The notes under the pieces are model-generated. The model was given only the letters and a program-made list of their open reading frames with translations. It made no database searches and had not been told where the DNA came from. A stretch of DNA of 64,000 bases from Corythucha ciliata (lineage: Eukaryota > Arthropoda > Insecta > Hemiptera > Tingidae): contig CM075941.1 of the NCBI GenBank assembly GCA_038030265.1, positions 8,308,001 to 8,372,000 of the forward strand, in the 5' to 3' direction. Made by a program: the position numbers and the translations under genes. This document shows positions 54,396-64,000 of the stretch, in pieces; within the stretch, counting starts at the first letter, position 1, and the number at the start of each line of letters is the position of its first letter.

Positions 54396-55711
54396 TCATC
54401 CCCATAACATTTCGAAGGGTGACTTACCAGTGGTCGCATTAGGGGCGTCGTTGAGGCAATGTTCGATATTTCTAAGATTTTTGTCCCATCTTCCTTCACT
54501 CATATTTGCCTGGATTACTGGAATAATGGTTCTATTCACCCTCTCCACTTGCCCGTTGGCTCGTGGATGTCTGACGCTCACGTGGTGTAGGTTTATCCCT
54601 TTTTTGTCGCAGTACTCCGCAAATTCTTTCGACGTGAACGCTGTTCCTCTGTCACAAATGATTCTCCGCGGGACTCCGAAGTCGTCTATGAATCGGTCGA
54701 GGGCGGCGATGACGTATTTAGTCCGCGTCGATTTTGCTGGGTATAACCTGGAAAATTTGGTTAGGTTGTCGACAATAATGAGAAGGTGACAATTTCCACT
54801 AGGGCTTTTTTCAAACGGCCCCAGATGGTCAATGTTTATCGTTTCAAAAGGACGTCGGTGGATTCGACCAGCTCTTCGTCCTCCTGGTAATTTAGTTAGA
54901 AGGCAAGTTAAACACATATGGATATGTTGTTTCACATATCTCTTCATTTTTGGGAAATAATAGTTCTCGCGCATCATGGATAAAGTACGATCCAAGGCGA
55001 AATGACCAGCTTGGTCGTGAAATCTAACCACCAACGATTTCCTGAAACAGTTTGGAATTACGAATTGAAATTTTTCACCTTCTTTCCTGCACAACAATCC
55101 ATTTTTAAGCTGGTAGGATAATGATACGTCTTTTTCCCCTTGAGTGCGTTGATCCAGCGGCTTCTCTAAAATGTCGATAATAGATCGTAAAGCGGCGTCG
55201 CTACGCTGTATTCCAGCGATGAAGTCATTTTCCGGGGTTTCTTCTTCTACGGCACTTTCGGTCCAGTATACTTCAACTCGTCGTTCTAAAATCTCGTCGA
55301 GTGTATTTGTCGCATCCTCCACAGGCGCGCGGCTTAATGCGTCTACGTGAGCCATTCGCGCCCCAGGACGGTGTCGGATCTCAAGGTCGAATTCCGCCAT
55401 CAGCTCACTCCATCTAGCTATCTGCGGATTTAAAGTTTTATTAGCCGACAAATATACTAACGCCTGGCAATCCGTGACAACAGTAAATCGAATGCCCAAA
55501 ATCACAGGTCGAAGGCGGTCGAGCGTCCAAACGATCGCCATCAGTTCGAGTTTGGAAGAGTGATAATGCTTCTCGGCGTCTGTGAGTTTTTTACTCAAAT
55601 ATTGCACTGGTCGCTGTACCCCGTTTTCGTCTTTCTGTAACAAAATTGCAGCTAATCCATCAATGCTAGCGTCAGCGTGCAGCTCTGTTTCATCTGACGG
55701 ATTGAAAACCT
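54396..55711 (-). pseudogene. Gypsy E: RNase H and integrase, truncated
   Basis: The frame 55643-54396 starts in RNase H (SKLELMAIVWTLDRLRPVI, FTVVTDCQALVYL) and continues with the integrase zinc region (HFALDRTLSMMRENYYFPKM...CLTC). The catalytic core follows: first aspartate in INIDHLGPF, second in ICDRGTAFTSKEF, glutamate in RANGQVERVNRTI. It ends at GKSPFEMLWG, where LINE D sequence begins, so the integrase tail, polypurine tract and 3' LTR are missing. A frameshift near 55715 separates it from the RT frame. Confidence 0.88.
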
Positions 55712-56884
55712 TCAGTACAGGTTCTGAAACGAGACTGATGATTCTTCTTGCTTGTCGCCCCAGTTAAACGGCACGTCCTTTCTCGTTAAATCCGTCAGCG
55801 GTTTTCCTACCTCAGCGTAATTTGAAATAAAACGGCGAAAGTATCCTGTAAGTCCCATGAAACGGCGAATTTCGTGCGAATTTTTTGGACGTGGAAAGTC
55901 TCGTACTGCGAGAATCTTCCTCTCTCCTGGTCGGATCCCGTCCTTTGAAAGTACATAACCGAGATATTCTACTTGTTTCAGACCAAATTGACATTTTGTT
56001 ATCTTCAGTGTCAAATTATACTCCCTGAGTTTTTGAAAAACTAGTTTCAATTTGTGAAGCATGTCATCGAAATTTTTACCCGAAATGAGGATGTCATCAA
56101 AGAAAAATTGGATGGCGTTGCCCCTGAGTGGCCCAAGCACGATGGACATCAGGCGAGTGAAGTAATATGGGGCATTCTTGAGTCCAAACGGGACCCTGGT
56201 AAATTCCCCCGAATCATCTGGTGTGATAAATGCTGTCTTGAGTCGGGCTTCCTTCGACAAAGGCACCTGGAAATAACCATTAGCAAGATCCAGAGTACAG
56301 AATATCTCTCCACCAGCTAGGGAATATAATTGATCCTCAATATGAGGCAAGGGGTAGGTTTGTTTAACAGTTTGATTATTTAAATGCCTATAGTCACAAA
56401 CCATACGAGGTTCTCCCGTCTTTTTCCTGACAATAAGTACAGGGCTGGCATAAGGTGAGGTGGTCGGTGCCACGATGCCACTCTCTCGGAGTTCTTTCAC
56501 GATGTCGCGTAGCTCTTCTCTTTCTTTGGGCGTCGTTCGGTAGGGTTTCCTGCAAACAGGTACACTGCCCGGTTTTTCTATTATGTCCATCTCGATGGCA
56601 GTCGAACACCCCAAATCGGTCAGAGAACTCGAAAATCGGTTCTGGAACTCATCGAGTAAATTCGTTAATTTTACTTGATCCTGCGTGGAAACTTCATGAT
56701 CGATGACAGCTGTAGGAAAAATCCGATCATCGGTTTTTTCGATGATTTTTGCGACGAAACTAGAGGATAAATCGGGGTTTTCGCTCTCGTCCGAAAAATA
56801 CTCTTCCATCTCATGAAAAGGAGCGTTCTCCGTCTTGATGAACACTGAGGTGCCATCGAGGCGCACTAGCGCGGTACCCGGAGC
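55712..56884 (-). pseudogene. Gypsy E: reverse transcriptase
   Basis: The RT contains ESGIVAPTTSPYASPVLIVR, MVCDYRHLNNQTVKQTYPLP, FCTLDLANGYFQVPL and FGLKNAPYYFTR. Its active site is FFDDILISG, phenylalanine replacing the usual tyrosine. VEYLGYVLSKDGIRPG and FMGLTGYFRRFI follow. Its upstream protease is at 63614-64000, displaced by the BEL insertion at 56885-63613. A frameshift ends the frame at 55712. Confidence 0.9.
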
Positions 56885-57265
56885 TGTTGCGTATTCAAAA
56901 ATACTTATATACTTCGCGGGGTTTTCCCCCTTCCATTATAGTTTTCACCCTTCTTCTCATTTTTCCCGCCTGTTGATCCCATCTTGAAAATTGATTCCTC
57001 CCTCTCCTCCACACACTCACGTTTGAGAAGTTTGTCGTTGTCGCGTGTGAACGTTTTCGTTTTCGCTTTTTCGCCTCAACAATTTTGTGAAAATCTCGAG
57101 TCGAGAACTTCGTGGCCGTTTTGCCCAAAAAGGTGAACATTTCCCTTTCTCCTATTCCTTTAACTTTTTTTACCTTTTTTTTTTTAAATAATTTTTTTAT
57201 TTTTGATTTTTGCCCATTTGCATAAAATCGCCTAATACTTATACAGTCCACTCGGTTACCAAACA
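56885..57265 (+). repeat. 5' LTR of BEL/Pao E
   Basis: It begins TGTTGCGTATTC, ends ACCAAACA and is 381 bp long. A TTATATAC near 56905 could serve as a TATA-like element. One base differs from the 3' LTR (in the C/T run near 56927). Confidence 0.95.
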
Positions 57266-57269
57266 TTTC

Positions 57270-57286
57270 TGGTCCTCCGGGCCGGA
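57270..57286 (+). promoter_or_regulatory. Primer-binding site, tRNA-Tyr-like
   Basis: TGGTCCTCCGGGCCGGA begins four bases after the LTR. From memory it matches the complement of an arthropod tRNA-Tyr 3' end at about 15 of 17 bases. Confidence 0.5.
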
Positions 57287-57707
57287 TCTTTTATGGATCA
57301 TTTTAATTGCCAATTGCAATAATTCGAAATTTTACTATTTTTCGTACCTTTTTTGAAGCACATGGTTCAAGACTAGAAGGTTAAGGTTAAGTAGTAATAC
57401 GCGCCCCTTATTTTTGGCGGATTATAGTTTTTTTGTTCTAACCGTTGTTGCTCTCTGGGCTTTCTTTAAGCTTTTGATTATTTGTGTGAGCGGTTTGCTC
57501 TGTTTAACCAGTTAGAACCTTCCCGTAATTTTAATTTGAAAGTTCATTTCGCTTAACTTCTTTATTTTTCATTTAAAAAAAAAAAATAAATAATTTTGAT
57601 TAGTGGCCTTTTGCCTGTTTTATTAGAGGGTAGTATTCGTTTAACTCTAGTTTTAAATTGGATAGTATCGTTCGAGTTTTCGTGTTCGTTATCGCACTCA
57701 TTTCGAG
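57287..57707 (+). other. BEL/Pao E untranslated leader
   Basis: About 420 bp of AT-rich leader lie between the primer-binding site and the gag ATG; no ORF or conserved structure is evident. Confidence 0.6.
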
Positions 57708-59399
57708 ATGACTTCAAAATTTAAAAAGGTTTGTACCGTTACAAAATTGACGTTGTCCCGCCTAGGTCAATTGGAGCAGCTCGACCACTTGTCGGCTGCT
57801 GAGACTCTGGAAGCTAAAGATATCGTGGGCAAGTTGCCCAAATTCCAAGAAAGTCTTTATGATCTTCTTTCTGAAGATGAATTCCCTGAGGATTATCCAG
57901 AAATTCTAATAATTGAATATTTGAGAGAGCTAAACGCCGGTTCTTATTCTTTAATGGCTAAACTTAAAACCAGATGCTATTCGAGAACTTCCTCTCGCTC
58001 ATCCTCACCTCCTCAGGCCCCGTTCCCTTTGAAACCGACGCAGTCGATGGCTTCTGTTAAATCTGAAGAGCGGGATGAAGTCCTTTGTGAGCCAATCGGT
58101 ACAAATGCTCAATCTGACCAAGAACCGGTTAATACTACTCGATCCGTTCCGTCTGAGGTTCCTAGATTCAGGAACCCCGCACTGCCAGTGATCCCTCTGA
58201 TCACTTTCGACGGCAGCAATCATGCTTGGCTGGAATTCAAGTCCACTTTTGAATCCCTTGTTGTTTCTGAGACGGCGTTATCCGACGTTAATAAACTCCA
58301 ATATCTCCGAGCGTGCCTGAAAGGTGAACCGTTGAGAAAAATTCAGACGCTGTCATTCGAAGGTTGTAATTTCGCCGTTGCCTGGAATATCCTGTTGAAA
58401 TTCTACGACGACTCGCGAAGCGTAGCACTGTGCTACCTGAACGCAATTTTGGACTATAAGCCCATTTCGAAAAATGTCGACGAACTCTCAGGTCTCGTTA
58501 CGACCATGTCCACGAGTATTGAAGCTCTAAAGGCGCTGAAATATCCCACTGAGCATTGGGACTTCATTCTTACGTCCCTGATTTTGCGTAAAGTCGATGG
58601 GGTAACCAGGGAACAATTCGAAATTACCAATGCCAACAATCGTCCCACGTATGAGTCCCTCATGGATTTTTTACACCGACGGGTACAATCGTTGAAAGCT
58701 GCACGTCATTGTGGGACTCTTCTTCCGCCATCTGACCCCACTGCTGGGGGAAAAAGGGGATTAATGAATAGTCAACCCAGAAAAGTGTCTTTGGCCACCA
58801 CTACAAAACCATCTCTCTCGTTATGTCTACTCTGTGGCAAAAATCATGCGCTGAGCACTTGTCAGCTTTTTCTCGCACTACAACCGAAGGAGCGCTATTC
58901 TCTAATTAGGGAGAAAAAAGGGTGTGCGTTGTGTCCTGGAGCAAACCACATTTCCAAAAATTGCAAGTCCAAAAGCTCGTGTGAAACTTGCAATTCTAGC
59001 CACCATTCGCTGCTGTGTTTTAGGAGCTCCGAGCGGAACACTGCTTGTTCCGATCCTCCGATAAAACCCCCTCTTCGGGAAGCTCAAGGCGCGACCAGTC
59101 TCATGTCATACCCTCAATTGAACCATTTTGAACCGTCTGCCGTGCTACTAGCTACAGTTTTGGTTTCGGTCCAGGGAGCGGATGGTTCCAATCTTCTGGC
59201 TCGGGGTATTCTCGACTCAGCTAGTCAATGCTCGTTCGTAACGTCGAAATTGGCCTCGCGCTTAAACCTTTCACGATTCCGCACAAATACGCCGGTTTAC
59301 GGACTAGCCCAAACGTCTGTTGGCCAAATTCAAGAAGCGGTGAGTTTAAAATTTTTCCCTTCGGCAGAAACTGTCCTCAATTCGCCACCACCGCTTTGA
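57708..59399 (+). CDS. BEL/Pao E Gag with start of protease
   Basis: Gag forms cytoplasmic particles that package element RNA. The 563-residue frame starts at the first ATG of the leader's downstream end. Residues about 155-320 form the DUF1759-type core (LITFDGSNHAWLEFKSTF, LQYLRACLKGEP, ALKYPTEHWDFILTSLI). Cysteine-rich motifs follow at about 385-445 (CLLCGKNHALSTC, CALCPGANHISKNC, CETCNSSHHSLLC). The A16-type protease begins at about 500 (GILDSASQCSFVTSKLASRL). The frame stops at 59399 inside the protease domain; its remainder is in the -1 frame of the next ORF, which overlaps from 59228. Most BEL elements have a single long ORF, so this is either a frameshift mutation or a recoding site. 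Confidence 0.92.
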   Translation: MTSKFKKVCTVTKLTLSRLGQLEQLDHLSAAETLEAKDIVGKLPKFQESLYDLLSEDEFPEDYPEILIIEYLRELNAGSYSLMAKLKTRCYSRTSSRSSSPPQAPFPLKPTQSMASVKSEERDEVLCEPIGTNAQSDQEPVNTTRSVPSEVPRFRNPALPVIPLITFDGSNHAWLEFKSTFESLVVSETALSDVNKLQYLRACLKGEPLRKIQTLSFEGCNFAVAWNILLKFYDDSRSVALCYLNAILDYKPISKNVDELSGLVTTMSTSIEALKALKYPTEHWDFILTSLILRKVDGVTREQFEITNANNRPTYESLMDFLHRRVQSLKAARHCGTLLPPSDPTAGGKRGLMNSQPRKVSLATTTKPSLSLCLLCGKNHALSTCQLFLALQPKERYSLIREKKGCALCPGANHISKNCKSKSSCETCNSSHHSLLCFRSSERNTACSDPPIKPPLREAQGATSLMSYPQLNHFEPSAVLLATVLVSVQGADGSNLLARGILDSASQCSFVTSKLASRLNLSRFRTNTPVYGLAQTSVGQIQEAVSLKFFPSAETVLNSPPPL

Positions 59400-62300
59400 T
59401 TTTGAATAAAATAATTGATCGTTCTCCATCCAAAGTGTTGTCGCCTAATTTATGGTCTCATCTAAAAGGTATTACGCTTGCCGACCCCTCTTTCGGAACT
59501 CCGGGTGACATCGATTTTCTTATCGGAGCCGACTTATTCCCCAGCCTTTTGACTGGGCAAAAAAGAGATGGGCCTCCTGGTATGCCCTCGGCATTTGAAA
59601 CGCTTCTCGGGTGGGTGACAATGGGGCCGATTGCTCTGTGTCCTTCGGAACGGGAAGATTCAGCTAACAGCATCGTGAGTTTCTGCACTACAGCCTCTTT
59701 GAACGATTTAGTCGAATCGTTTTGGGAATTGGAAAAGGTGCTGTCTCAGATTCCTAGGGATCCTGACGCCGAATATGCCGAAAAAATATTCCAAGAATAT
59801 TTTCAACGAGACGAAAATGGTCGGTATTGTGTACCCCTAATTTTTGGTCCCGGAGAACCCAAACTGGGCGACTCCAAATTAACTGCCCTGCGACGCTTTC
59901 TCGGGCTTGAAGGTCGTTTAATAAAACAACCACAACTCCGCGCTGAGTATAATAAAAGCATGGAGGAGTACGTCAGGGAGGGTTACATGCAAAAATGCGA
60001 GGATGACGGGGACGGCTACTACATCCCTCATCATGGGGTAATAAAAACGGAGAGCTCCACTACTAAAGTTCGAATCGTGTACGACGCCTCTTGCAAAACC
60101 TCGAATGGTCGGTCTCTTAACGACTGCTTGATTTCAGGCCCCAAATTACAACGGGACATTTTTGCTGTACTCATTTTGTTCCGCAAGGACGCCGTCGTTC
60201 TCATCGGTGACATCAAAAGGATGTACTGTCAAGTTTCGGTGTTACCGGAACATCGAAAGTACCAAAAAATCTTCTGGCGTTTTTCCGAAAGCGACCCACT
60301 TGAAACTTATAATTTAAATGTCGTGACGTTTGGATTAAACTGTTCGCCCTTCTTGGCAATTCGTTCGCTTCACCAATTGTGTGATGATGAAGAACACCTT
60401 TACTCGAACGCCGCCAAAGCTTTGAAGTTCAACACGTACGTTGATGATTGTGTCCTCTCGTGTTCCTCTGTCCCCGAGGCACAAAAAACACGCGAAGAAC
60501 TCGTCCAGCTTCTCGATAAGGGTGGATTTGTTATGAGAAAATGGGCCTCAAATGCCCCCGAACTTTTGAATGATCCTGATTGTGACGAGTCGTGTCTCAT
60601 CTCTTTTGACAAGGAAACCCATTTTTTAAAGGTTCTCGGCCTTCATTGGTGCCCGAAAGAAGACAAATTTACTTTCAAAATTGCCGCCCTGGAGAACGCC
60701 AAAACGAAGAGAGAAGTTCTCTCCTTTACCGCGAAACTGTTCGATCCTCTCGGTCTCTTGGGTCCCAGCATTCTAGTAGCCAAGTTACTTTTGAAGGATT
60801 TGTGGTGCCGTGGCTTGGACTGGGACGAGGAACTTCCTCCAGACCTCCTTCAACCGTGGATTGCTTTACAAAACGATTTTTTCTCTTTCGAAGGATTAGA
60901 AATACCTCGTTGTTTCAGTATGCCCGGCAGTGGCGTAACTTTCGATCTACATGGGTTTTCAGACGCCTCCACAACGGCTTATGCTGCCGTCTGCTATGTA
61001 ATCTGTCGGTCATCGTCGTCGTCCCGTTCGTTTTTATTGGCATCAAAAACCCGCGTAGCCCCTTCCAAAAGAAAAATAACTTTACCTCGGCTTGAGTTGA
61101 ACGCAGCCCTTCTGCTGGCCACTCTAGTTCAGTCCATCTTACGCATTTTTGAGGGTCATGTGAATATTTCCCGAATTTTTTATTGGACCGACTCTACTAT
61201 AGTCCTTCACTGGATCAAGGCTAATCCTTGTAGATGGCAGACATTCGTAGCCAATCGTGTAGATGCCATTCAGCAGGCTTCGGACCCACAACAGTGGTTC
61301 CATGTACCAACGGAAGAAAATCCAGCCGACTGCGCCTCACGAGGCTTATTGCCTAATGCTCTGGTATCACACCACTTGTGGTGGAAAGGACCACCCTGGG
61401 TCTCCCTCGATGAATCCAGTTGGCCAAGCCAAATCCTCAACAAGCCCTCATTTTCAGTAGAGGAACTGGAGGAAAAATCAGCGCAGGTTCATACTTTCGT
61501 CGCTGAGGTTGTTCCTCATGTATTAGACGTTCTGATTAGTCGTTTCTCTACTCTTCTGAAACTACAGCGTGTCGTGGCCTATTGCCTTCGTTTCCTAACA
61601 CCCAGCGATCGTCGAGCTAGTGGTCATCTTTCTACTACGGAGTTAGCGAAGGCGATGGATTTGTTAATACGTCACGTTCAAAATGAAAAGTTCTCACCCG
61701 ACATCAAAGCCTTAAAAGATGGAAAGCCCGTGTCGAAATCACTCTTAGGTCTCGCTCCTTTTGTCGACGATAAGAACATTCTAAGAGTTGGAGGCCGTCT
61801 AACCGCAGCCAAGATGTCCCCCGGCGCGCGTCATCCGATTCTTCTTCCAAGTCGACATGCCTTTTCTGACATGCTAATCATGTTTTTTCATAATCAGTTC
61901 GGCCATCCTGGCGCTGCTACTCTGATGGCAACAGTGTCCCAAAAATTCTGGATTTTGGCGGCGCGACGACGAATCAGATCATTACTTAGAAAATGCATTC
62001 CTTGCTTTAAAGCTAGGCCTCCAATGCCTTGTGCTCCCCAAATGGGGGATCTTCCGACATCTCGGATTAACCCCCCTTCTGACGGGATGCCATTAAAAGC
62101 CTTTTTGAAAACAGGTGTTGACTGTCTCGGGCCATTATCAACGAAGTCAGCACTTCTCCGAAAAGCCCCTGTGTCCAAGTCATACGTTTGTGTCTTCATA
62201 TGCATGAACACGAAGGCCTGCCACTTAGAACTCATGTCCTCATTGTCAGCAGAACAATTCCTGGCGGCCCTTGATCGTTTTTTGTCCCGTCGAGGTCTGT

Positions 62301-63034
62301 GTACCGACCTATACTCCGATAACGGAGGTAACTTTGTAAAAGCCGACAAAGAACTAAACCATTTTTGGTCCAATCTGAGGTCATCGAACTTACACTTCAA
62401 CAAAATCAGTTCTTTAGGAATCTCGTGGCATTTTAATCCTCCTGCATCTCCTCATTTTGGAGGCTATTGGGAAGCCTTAGTAAAGACAGTAAAACTCCAA
62501 CTACACCGAATTCTTGGTAGCGTCATCGTCACGTATGAGGAAATGACGACTGTCCTCGCTAGAGTAGAAGCCATTCTCAACTCGCGACCTCTCACTCCTC
62601 TTTCGTGTGACCCCAACGATTTCGAAATTTTAACGCCAGGTCATTTCTTGACTCAAGGGCCTCTGATTGGGATCCCATTCCCAATTTCGGATGAAGAGCC
62701 CAAAAATAAAATCAAGAGGTGGGAGCTCGTGCATCACCTACAACAGGTATTCTGGACCAGATGGAAGAAAGAATACCTAGCATTTCTGCAAAATCACCCA
62801 AAATGGAAAAAATCCACGGCCCCCTTGGAAATCGGAACATTAGTGCTACTAAAAGATGAAAGGAGCCCACCACTCACTTGGCCAGTTGGACGGATCGTTG
62901 ATGTTTACCCTGACTTAAAAAACCAGGTACGCGTCGCAAGGGTACGCATCCCTCATTACGTCGATTCCGTACTTGGGTTTACGGAACTAAAGCGTCCTGT
63001 GGTCAAATTAGTACCACTGCCTCTCGACAATTAG
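59228..63034 (+). CDS. BEL/Pao E Pol (protease end, RT, RNase H, integrase)
   Basis: Meaningful sequence begins about 59360; the first ~45 codons overlap Gag in another frame. Order: protease end and linker (FLIGADLFPSLL, FETLLGWVTMGP, residues about 97-140), then RT (VRIVYDASCKTSNGRSLND, VLIGDIKRMYCQV, active site YVDD at 404-407). RNase H follows (GFSDASTTAYAA, PRLELNAALL, WTDSTIVLHWI), then the integrase zinc region (HPGAATLMATVSQKFWI, CIPC). The integrase core has its aspartates in TGVDCLGPL and YSDNGGNFV and its glutamate in HFGGYWEALVKT. A DUF5641-type tail (WTRWKKEYLAFL, WPVGRIVDVYP) closes the frame. Every catalytic residue I looked for is present. Confidence 0.95.
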   Translation: MLVRNVEIGLALKPFTIPHKYAGLRTSPNVCWPNSRSGEFKIFPFGRNCPQFATTALILNKIIDRSPSKVLSPNLWSHLKGITLADPSFGTPGDIDFLIGADLFPSLLTGQKRDGPPGMPSAFETLLGWVTMGPIALCPSEREDSANSIVSFCTTASLNDLVESFWELEKVLSQIPRDPDAEYAEKIFQEYFQRDENGRYCVPLIFGPGEPKLGDSKLTALRRFLGLEGRLIKQPQLRAEYNKSMEEYVREGYMQKCEDDGDGYYIPHHGVIKTESSTTKVRIVYDASCKTSNGRSLNDCLISGPKLQRDIFAVLILFRKDAVVLIGDIKRMYCQVSVLPEHRKYQKIFWRFSESDPLETYNLNVVTFGLNCSPFLAIRSLHQLCDDEEHLYSNAAKALKFNTYVDDCVLSCSSVPEAQKTREELVQLLDKGGFVMRKWASNAPELLNDPDCDESCLISFDKETHFLKVLGLHWCPKEDKFTFKIAALENAKTKREVLSFTAKLFDPLGLLGPSILVAKLLLKDLWCRGLDWDEELPPDLLQPWIALQNDFFSFEGLEIPRCFSMPGSGVTFDLHGFSDASTTAYAAVCYVICRSSSSSRSFLLASKTRVAPSKRKITLPRLELNAALLLATLVQSILRIFEGHVNISRIFYWTDSTIVLHWIKANPCRWQTFVANRVDAIQQASDPQQWFHVPTEENPADCASRGLLPNALVSHHLWWKGPPWVSLDESSWPSQILNKPSFSVEELEEKSAQVHTFVAEVVPHVLDVLISRFSTLLKLQRVVAYCLRFLTPSDRRASGHLSTTELAKAMDLLIRHVQNEKFSPDIKALKDGKPVSKSLLGLAPFVDDKNILRVGGRLTAAKMSPGARHPILLPSRHAFSDMLIMFFHNQFGHPGAATLMATVSQKFWILAARRRIRSLLRKCIPCFKARPPMPCAPQMGDLPTSRINPPSDGMPLKAFLKTGVDCLGPLSTKSALLRKAPVSKSYVCVFICMNTKACHLELMSSLSAEQFLAALDRFLSRRGLCTDLYSDNGGNFVKADKELNHFWSNLRSSNLHFNKISSLGISWHFNPPASPHFGGYWEALVKTVKLQLHRILGSVIVTYEEMTTVLARVEAILNSRPLTPLSCDPNDFEILTPGHFLTQGPLIGIPFPISDEEPKNKIKRWELVHHLQQVFWTRWKKEYLAFLQNHPKWKKSTAPLEIGTLVLLKDERSPPLTWPVGRIVDVYPDLKNQVRVARVRIPHYVDSVLGFTELKRPVVKLVPLPLDN

Positions 63035-63218
63035 CTGCTAATCTTTCGACACTTTTTTTTATCTTATTTTTTTTACTTTTTTTATTTTTAAAACGAGAAA
63101 TCATGATGGTTTTTCATATTTTTAATTTTTTAATTTTCATTTTTTAACTTATCCCCATTTCTTATCTTAACATTATATAATTCTACAATGCTCTTTTGTG
63201 CAGTTGAATCATATGCTT

Positions 63219-63232
63219 CAAGGTGGGGGGAA
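63219..63232 (+). promoter_or_regulatory. Polypurine tract of BEL/Pao E
   Basis: CAAGGTGGGGGGAA lies directly before the 3' LTR and would prime second-strand DNA synthesis. The 185 bp between the pol stop and this tract are T-rich and non-coding. Confidence 0.8.
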
Positions 63233-63613
63233 TGTTGCGTATTCAAAAATACTTATATACTTCGCGGGGTTTTTCCCCTTCCATTATAGTTTTCACCCTT
63301 CTTCTCATTTTTCCCGCCTGTTGATCCCATCTTGAAAATTGATTCCTCCCTCTCCTCCACACACTCACGTTTGAGAAGTTTGTCGTTGTCGCGTGTGAAC
63401 GTTTTCGTTTTCGCTTTTTCGCCTCAACAATTTTGTGAAAATCTCGAGTCGAGAACTTCGTGGCCGTTTTGCCCAAAAAGGTGAACATTTCCCTTTCTCC
63501 TATTCCTTTAACTTTTTTTACCTTTTTTTTTTTAAATAATTTTTTTATTTTTGATTTTTGCCCATTTGCATAAAATCGCCTAATACTTATACAGTCCACT
63601 CGGTTACCAAACA
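63233..63613 (+). repeat. 3' LTR of BEL/Pao E
   Basis: It is the same length as the 5' LTR and identical apart from one base by my comparison. GGAGC follows. A 140-codon minus-strand open frame across it is not a gene; it appears in both LTRs. Confidence 0.95.
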
Positions 63614-64000
63614 GGAGCGTCGATCCACGTTCGTCCGACGACGATAGGCTGAGGAAGTGAATCATCCGTTAATATAAGTATTTTTACCGGATTACTTACG
63701 CCGTCGATGTCTATGGTGACTTCAGCACTCCCGAGACTTTCGGTGGCGGGTTCTTTCGAGCTGCCGATGCCGTAGATTGGCACGATTTTTGGGTCTCGCC
63801 GGAGGTTGAGTTGCTTGGCGGTGCTCTCCCTGATCAAACACTGACTGCTGCCTGTATCTATCAAGGCAGGAAATTTTAAGTTATCAACAAAAATGTCTTT
63901 AACGCACGAATTTTCGTCCGAGCATTTTATTAAATAAGTCTTCGGCGGTTGACGGTAACTGTCTGTTTTCTTCGGACAGTCCTTTGCTATATGTCCCAAT
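63614..64000 (-). pseudogene. Gypsy E: zinc knuckle and protease, cut by BEL E
   Basis: At the window edge the frame shows the end of a CCHC knuckle (MGHIAKDCPKK). It is followed by a retropepsin with active site ALIDTGSSQCLIRES and the segment QPIVVGRTWIDAP, where BEL E is inserted. The downstream RT lies at 56884 and below. The start of the gene is outside the window. Confidence 0.9.

Larger units (their letters stand above)
50570..54410 (-). mobile_element. I-superfamily LINE D, 5'-truncated
   Basis: Reading on the minus strand: the last ~35 codons of ORF1 (EWVPKVAGRARKPHPTPSK, stop near 54292), a complete-length but broken ORF2 with endonuclease, RT, RNase H and a zinc finger, then a poly-A tail (T run at 50571-50584). 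The upstream edge abuts gypsy E integrase; the downstream edge abuts the repeat array. No convincing duplication links the two edges. Confidence 0.85.
56885..63613 (+). mobile_element. Young BEL/Pao retrotransposon E, inserted in gypsy E
   Basis: The 6729-bp element has two 381-bp LTRs that differ at one position by my reading, and is flanked by GGAGC (56880-56884 and 63614-63618). It carries a primer-binding site, gag with protease, pol and a polypurine tract. It lies on the plus strand inside a minus-strand gypsy element. The near-identical LTRs indicate recent insertion. The only apparent defect is a -1 frame offset between its two long ORFs. Confidence 0.95.

Noticed and set aside
56895..57266. 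Lysine-rich 123-codon minus-strand frame, repeated at 63243-63665.
   Set aside because: It is antisense sequence of the two BEL E LTRs and appears twice only because the LTRs are identical.

Overview
This is nuclear DNA of an animal, most likely an arthropod. Genes are split by spliceosomal introns, and the DNA is AT-rich. It is packed with retroelements of the kinds common in arthropods: BEL/Pao, Ty3/gypsy, copia, Jockey/CR1-like and I-like LINEs, Penelope, piggyBac and hAT-like elements. I cannot name the species. Only one ordinary host gene is visible; nearly everything else is transposable-element sequence, mostly decayed and often nested.

Host gene: two plus-strand exons (18951-19206 and 29948-30068) encode TM6, TM7 and the cytoplasmic tail of a neuropeptide Y/F-type G-protein-coupled receptor. 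They are separated by a 10.7 kb intron filled with transposon remains. The splice phases fit exactly, and a stop codon and polyadenylation signals follow. Earlier receptor exons were not found.

1-10.7 kb: a non-autonomous element built of a degenerate ~30-bp repeat (1.5-3.8 kb), small inverted-repeat elements, a piggyBac pseudogene (7.0-8.1 kb) and featureless AT-rich DNA. 10.76-18.85 kb: a BEL/Pao element (LTR relics, 5-bp duplication GAACC). It is interrupted by a 5'-truncated copia element, which itself carries a GC-rich insertion, and by two short inverted-repeat transposons, one with a clean 8-bp duplication. Its 3' end lies about 100 bp before the receptor TM6 exon.

19.2-29.9 kb (the receptor intron): the two halves of a pseudogene of a large, poorly described invertebrate protein family (minus strand), split apart by a BEL/Pao fragment, a zinc-knuckle fragment and an internally deleted gypsy element. 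A repeat array follows. 30-34.4 kb: a well-bounded hAT-like element (8-bp duplication CATCTAGC) whose interior is the ~30-bp repeat, inserted into a reversed array of the same repeat. 34.4-46.8 kb: three LINE copies, a Penelope fragment and a gypsy copy interrupted by one of the LINEs. 46.8-50.6 kb: tandem and opposed repeat arrays.

50.6-64 kb (minus strand): a decayed I-like LINE abuts a gypsy element. That gypsy element is split by a young plus-strand BEL/Pao element (56885-63613) with 381-bp LTRs differing at one position and a 5-bp duplication GGAGC. This BEL element is the most intact in the window. Its gag and pol are in two frames that overlap, with pol in the -1 frame.
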